A stretch of 8,557 nucleotides of DNA. Origin: Deltaproteobacteria bacterium (GTDB lineage: Bacteria; Desulfobacterota; DSM-4660; Desulfatiglandales; Desulfatiglandaceae). The notes beneath the pieces are model-generated. The model saw nothing but the letters and a program-made list of their open reading frames with translations, searched no databases and was not told the DNA's origin. The translations under genes were made by a program, and so were the position numbers. How positions within the stretch are numbered: the first letter of the stretch is position 1; each line of letters starts with the position of its first letter. This document shows, in pieces, positions 5,731 through 8,557 of this stretch. The stretch spans positions 1 through 8,557 of the forward strand of contig JAGHDR010000319.1 of the NCBI GenBank assembly GCA_021159825.1, written 5' to 3'.

Positions 5731-6534
5731 ATGATGAGTATTCCCATAGCCGGTCTTATCCCCGCAGGCTTCAGTTTTGACAGCGCTTTAAACGGCGATA
5801 TTGTTCAGATGATTCTGCACGCGGGGACCATGGTCAAATTTGTTCTGTTGATCCTTTTTCTATTTTCAATCGGCACATGGGCCATCATTTTTCTGAAATT
5901 CAGGTTGCTCCGAAAAGCCAGAGATGAAACCGAAGACTTTCTGGAACTTTTCTATGAATCGAGAGACATCAAGAAAATTTACCGGTCGAGCCAGTCTTTG
6001 AAATACAGCCCGGTGGGTCGTCTTTTTCGTGCCGGCTATGCCGAATTCACCCGATTCAGAAAAATTCAGGGAAATGATCCCGATTTCGTATCACAGAATG
6101 GGGCTGTCGGCCAATCGGACTATCCGTTGCGGAGCCAGCAGACCCTGATGGACAATTTGGAAAGGGCGCTCCGGAAAGCGGGGATTGATCAGAATAAGCG
6201 GTTGGAAAAGGCTTTGGGTTTTTTGGCCACCACCGGAAACACAGCCCCCTTCATCGGCCTCTTTGGAACAGTCTGGGGCATCATGGATACCTTTCACAGC
6301 ATTGGCCTGAAAGGATCTGCGAATCTGGCCGTGGTGGCTCCCGGCATTTCGGAAGCCCTTATTGCCACCGCCGCCGGTCTTGCGGCAGCCATTCCCGCTG
6401 TGGTGGCTTTTAACTATTTTACCCAACGCATCTCGTCTCTACGCGCCGAAATGGATATTTTCGCCTCCGATTTTTTGAGTATGGTGGTCAGGCAGTTTTT
6501 CAAGCAACCATCCCTCAGGAAGGGCACTTTGTAA
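5731..6534 (+). CDS. tolQ: TolQ, inner-membrane proton-channel subunit of the Tol-Pal system
   Basis: TolQ forms, with TolR, the proton-motive-force-driven motor that energises TolA and keeps the outer membrane tethered during division. The 267-residue protein has the three membrane segments of the TolQ/ExbB/MotA family: about 34-55, 163-186 and 200-224. A long cytoplasmic loop (about 57-160) lies between the first two. The family core is clear: 'ATTGNTAPFIGLFGTVWGIM' (166-185) and 'ISEALIATAAGLAAAIPAVV' (206-225), including the conserved polar Thr residues in helices 2 and 3. GAGGAAAG (5720-5727) precedes the ATG at 5731; the ATG at 5734 is equally possible. TolQ is chosen over ExbB because tolR, a tolA-like gene and tolB follow directly. 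It is the first gene of the cluster, 71 nt after mobB. Confidence 0.93.
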   Translation: MMSIPIAGLIPAGFSFDSALNGDIVQMILHAGTMVKFVLLILFLFSIGTWAIIFLKFRLLRKARDETEDFLELFYESRDIKKIYRSSQSLKYSPVGRLFRAGYAEFTRFRKIQGNDPDFVSQNGAVGQSDYPLRSQQTLMDNLERALRKAGIDQNKRLEKALGFLATTGNTAPFIGLFGTVWGIMDTFHSIGLKGSANLAVVAPGISEALIATAAGLAAAIPAVVAFNYFTQRISSLRAEMDIFASDFLSMVVRQFFKQPSLRKGTL

Positions 6535-6536
6535 CA

Positions 6537-6947
6537 ATGATATTCAATTCCGGTGGTAATGACAGACAATTGATGTCGGAAATCAATGTCACACCCTTTG
6601 TGGACGTGATGCTGGTTCTGTTGATCATTTTCATGGTCGCAGCCCCCATGATGACACAGGGCGTAGATGTTAATCTTCCGAAAACCGAATCCAAGAACAT
6701 TAAGACGTCTGATGAACCCCTTATGCTGACGGTTAACAATAAAAGGGAAATTTTTCTGGAAAACCACCGGATTCCCCTGGAATCCCTGGAAATAAAAATT
6801 AAGAAAATCTTCGAGAACAGGCGGAATAAGGAGGTGCTGCTGCGTGCGGACAAGGATATTCCCTACGGGTTTGTCATTAATGTCATTGCCAGCGTAAAAA
6901 AGGCCGGAATCGAAAAGCTGGGAATGGTTACCGAACCTGTGGACTGA
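6537..6947 (+). CDS. tolR: TolR, ExbD/TolR-family motor subunit
   Basis: TolR is the partner of TolQ in the proton channel, a single-pass inner-membrane protein with a periplasmic domain. The 136-residue protein has the family hallmark 'INVTPFVDVMLVLLIIFMV' (16-34), with the channel Asp at position 23, the same number as in E. coli TolR. It is followed by 'MTQGVDVNLPKT' and a periplasmic domain containing 'LMLTVNNKREIFLEN' and 'EVLLRADKDIPYGFVI'. It starts 2 nt after the tolQ stop, with GGAAGGG (6518-6524) about 12 nt upstream, so translation is probably coupled. An internal ATG at 6573 would drop only the cytoplasmic tail and is less likely. Confidence 0.93.
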   Translation: MIFNSGGNDRQLMSEINVTPFVDVMLVLLIIFMVAAPMMTQGVDVNLPKTESKNIKTSDEPLMLTVNNKREIFLENHRIPLESLEIKIKKIFENRRNKEVLLRADKDIPYGFVINVIASVKKAGIEKLGMVTEPVD

Positions 6948-6977
6948 TTTTGTATGGAAGGGTTACAGGTAAAGACC

Positions 6978-7802
6978 ATGTCGGATCGATCAATGGAGCT
7001 CAGGTGGGGCCGGTTTATTTTTTTATCCCTGCTTCTTCATTCATGCGTCTTATCCCTGCTCCTGTTTGTTCCCGATTCTGTATCCACCCGAAAGATAAGC
7101 GGCCCCACGGTTTATGAAGTGAACCTGGTTAATCTACCTGCCGCCAAACCGAAAACACCGGCAAAAGCCGTTCGATCTAAAACGGCCGGCAAAACGGTAC
7201 TCAGTTCAAAAAAAGCGGTCCCAACCAAAAGGATCAGCACACCGCCAAAAAAAGAGAAGCCCGTCGTTATTGGAAAAAGGACGGTTAAAAGAAAGAAAAG
7301 TACTCCCAAGAAGCCGCCGAAAACCAAGAAAACCAAGGTATCCCCATCGAAACTCATAGACCAGGCAGTGGCTAAGATCAAAAGAAACGTCAAAACCAAA
7401 AAGAAAGATCAACACCTGGACCGGGCCATTTCCGACATCCGAAATCGTGTCGAAAAGTCAGAAACAGCCGGTTCGGGAGGCGCGTCCGTGGAAGGAATTG
7501 CCATCCGTATTTACCAAATGGAAGTGGAAGAGCGAATCAAGAGCAATTGGCAGTACCCGGTTGCCCTGACCAGTCCCTCAAAACGGAAAGACCTTGTGGC
7601 CACAGTGGTCGTCAAGGTTAGACAGGACGGGACCATATTGAAATCCTGGTTTATCGACCGTTCAAGCAATACCATTTTTGACGCTTCGGCCATAAAGGCG
7701 GTGGACCGATCAAATCCGCTTCCGCCCTTTCCGGAAGGGTATAATAAGCGCCAGGATGAAATGGAAATCAGGTTCAACCTCAGTGAACTGGAAGAAAGTT
7801 GA
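6978..7802 (+). CDS. TolA/TonB-family envelope-spanning protein
   Basis: This protein is probably the TolA of the system: an inner-membrane anchor that reaches through the periplasm and transmits TolQR energy to TolB/Pal. With the ATG at 6978 it has 274 residues. It has a short cytoplasmic head, one membrane helix ('RFIFLSLLLHSCVLSLLLFV', about 12-31), a Lys/Pro/Ala-rich extended region (about 50-142) with many KK and PKK runs, a charged coiled-coil-like stretch (about 145-170), and a C-terminal TolA/TonB domain (about 180-274). That domain shows 'VEERIKSNWQYP', 'VVVKVRQDGTIL', 'FDASAIKAVDRSNPLPPFP' and 'EIRFNLSE'. The start was chosen because AGG at 6967-6969 is suitably spaced; ATG 6954 has no SD site and would add eight residues. 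It lacks the long Ala-rich helix of E. coli TolA, so by sequence it is as much TonB-like. Its position between tolR and tolB favours TolA function. Confidence 0.85.
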   Translation: MSDRSMELRWGRFIFLSLLLHSCVLSLLLFVPDSVSTRKISGPTVYEVNLVNLPAAKPKTPAKAVRSKTAGKTVLSSKKAVPTKRISTPPKKEKPVVIGKRTVKRKKSTPKKPPKTKKTKVSPSKLIDQAVAKIKRNVKTKKKDQHLDRAISDIRNRVEKSETAGSGGASVEGIAIRIYQMEVEERIKSNWQYPVALTSPSKRKDLVATVVVKVRQDGTILKSWFIDRSSNTIFDASAIKAVDRSNPLPPFPEGYNKRQDEMEIRFNLSELEES

Positions 7803-7839
7803 ACGGCTACACAATATTATCACTGTTGGAGGTTGTCAA

Positions 7840-8557
7840 ATGAGACGGAGACGGTTCTTTTTTGGCTGGTTATTCGCCTGCGCCCTGCTCTTCTTTTGTT
7901 TTGAAGGCGTCACGTTTGCGCGTATCTATATTGATGTTAATTCCCCTTCCGTACCGAAGTTCAATATCGCCATCCCGGATTTCAAAAACTTAGGGAGCGA
8001 CAACAAACGCCCGGCATTGTCCACCGAGCTTTCCGGTGTTGTGAGCAACGATCTCGATTTGAGCGGTTATTTCAATCCTCTGGACAAAGCGGCGTTTCTG
8101 GTGGAGAAAGACAGCCCCTTCAAGGGAAAGGATATTAATTTTAAGGATTGGTCCGTCATCGGTGCCGAACTCCTTTTAAGAGGTGGCTACGTCTGTGTCG
8201 GCGATCGCCTGGAAGTTGAAATCAGGCTTTTCGATGTTTTCCGGGGGCGCCAGATCCTGGGCAAGAGGGCATTGGGGAAACTTGATGAGTACCGCCATCT
8301 GATGCATCGGCTCTCGAATGAAATTATCTTACGGTTGACCGGGCATGAAGGCATTTTCCTGACCCGCCTGGCCTTTGTTGGAACCGCCACGGGACAAAGG
8401 GAAATCTATGCCTGCGATTACGACGGACGCAATGTCAGACCGTTGACCCGGGACAAGAGCATCGCCCTTCTGCCCCGATGGTCCCCCGACGGGAAAAAGA
8501 TTGTCTACAATTCCTACAAAAAGAAAAATAGTGGGCCCATGCTTTACCTGAGAAACC
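7840..8557 (+). CDS. tolB: TolB, periplasmic beta-propeller protein (5' part; continues past the window)
   Basis: TolB is the periplasmic Tol-Pal component that binds Pal and is remodelled by TolA. The ATG at 7840 has GGAGG (7828-7832) 7 nt upstream, 37 nt after the tolA-like stop. The frame is open to the right edge, giving 239 residues of an expected 420-450. Residues 1-27 form a signal peptide ('MRRRRFFFGWLFACALLFF' then a small-residue cleavage region before 'RIYID'). The N-terminal TolB domain follows ('FNIAIPDFKNLGS', 'ELSGVVSNDLDLSGYFNPLD', 'WSVIGAELLLRGGY', 'RLFDVFRGRQILGK'), ending with 'EIILRLTGHEGIFLTRLAFV'. The first propeller blades begin: 'REIYACDYDGRNVRPLTRDK' and 'LLPRWSPDGKKIVYNSY', with the WSPDG motif. 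The gene has no stop in the window. Confidence 0.93.
   Translation, partial: MRRRRFFFGWLFACALLFFCFEGVTFARIYIDVNSPSVPKFNIAIPDFKNLGSDNKRPALSTELSGVVSNDLDLSGYFNPLDKAAFLVEKDSPFKGKDINFKDWSVIGAELLLRGGYVCVGDRLEVEIRLFDVFRGRQILGKRALGKLDEYRHLMHRLSNEIILRLTGHEGIFLTRLAFVGTATGQREIYACDYDGRNVRPLTRDKSIALLPRWSPDGKKIVYNSYKKKNSGPMLYLRN

Noticed and set aside
1..8557. CRISPR array, tRNA or rRNA genes, or a defence system
   Set aside because: No regularly spaced direct repeats, tRNA cloverleaf or rRNA-like sequence was seen. The only repeats are the two AT-rich inverted ones.

Overview
The window looks like chromosomal DNA of a Desulfobacterota (former deltaproteobacterial) anaerobe, probably a sulfate reducer or a relative. 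This is inferred from the gene types: a MoeA fused to a periplasmic-binding-protein-like domain, a remnant of a ModE-type regulator, the front of a hydrogenase-type iron-sulfur subunit, and a compact tolQ-tolR-tolA-tolB cluster. No rRNA or other taxonomic marker is present, so the assignment is tentative.

Region 1 (1-1778) is degraded or accessory DNA. It opens with the 3' part of a conserved hypothetical gene (+ strand). Converging on it is the 5' part of a ferredoxin-type/hydrogenase beta-like gene (- strand). That gene keeps a clean start and Shine-Dalgarno (SD) site, but its family sequence stops near 814, just before the first iron-sulfur cysteine motif, so it is a truncated pseudogene. 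A stretch of about 560 bases follows without a convincing gene. It holds a weak promoter for the pseudogene, a short coding-like minus-strand scrap, and a candidate promoter with an inverted repeat in front of moeA.

Region 2 (1779-5659) is a molybdenum-cofactor (Moco/W-co) cluster: a standard-length moeA, a second moeA with a C-terminal PBP-like domain, a 26-codon remnant of a ModE-like regulator overlapping the end of that gene, and mobB. The two MoeA proteins probably insert molybdate or tungstate into adenylated molybdopterin. The PBP-like domain may sense or deliver an oxyanion. MobB is a GTP-binding helper for dinucleotide-form cofactors. The regulator that should sit between moeA2 and mobB is reduced to its first few residues.

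Region 3 (5731-8557) is the Tol envelope system: TolQ and TolR (the proton-driven inner-membrane motor), a short Lys/Pro-rich TolA/TonB-like connector, and the start of TolB (periplasmic beta-propeller), which runs off the right edge. pal would be expected next.

Two intergenic gaps (3009-3088 and 5641-5717) carry related AT-rich inverted repeats built on a GAAATT-type unit. Each repeat also supplies the last codons of the gene before it. The first one overlaps sequence that could pair with the bases just upstream of the moeA2 start codon.
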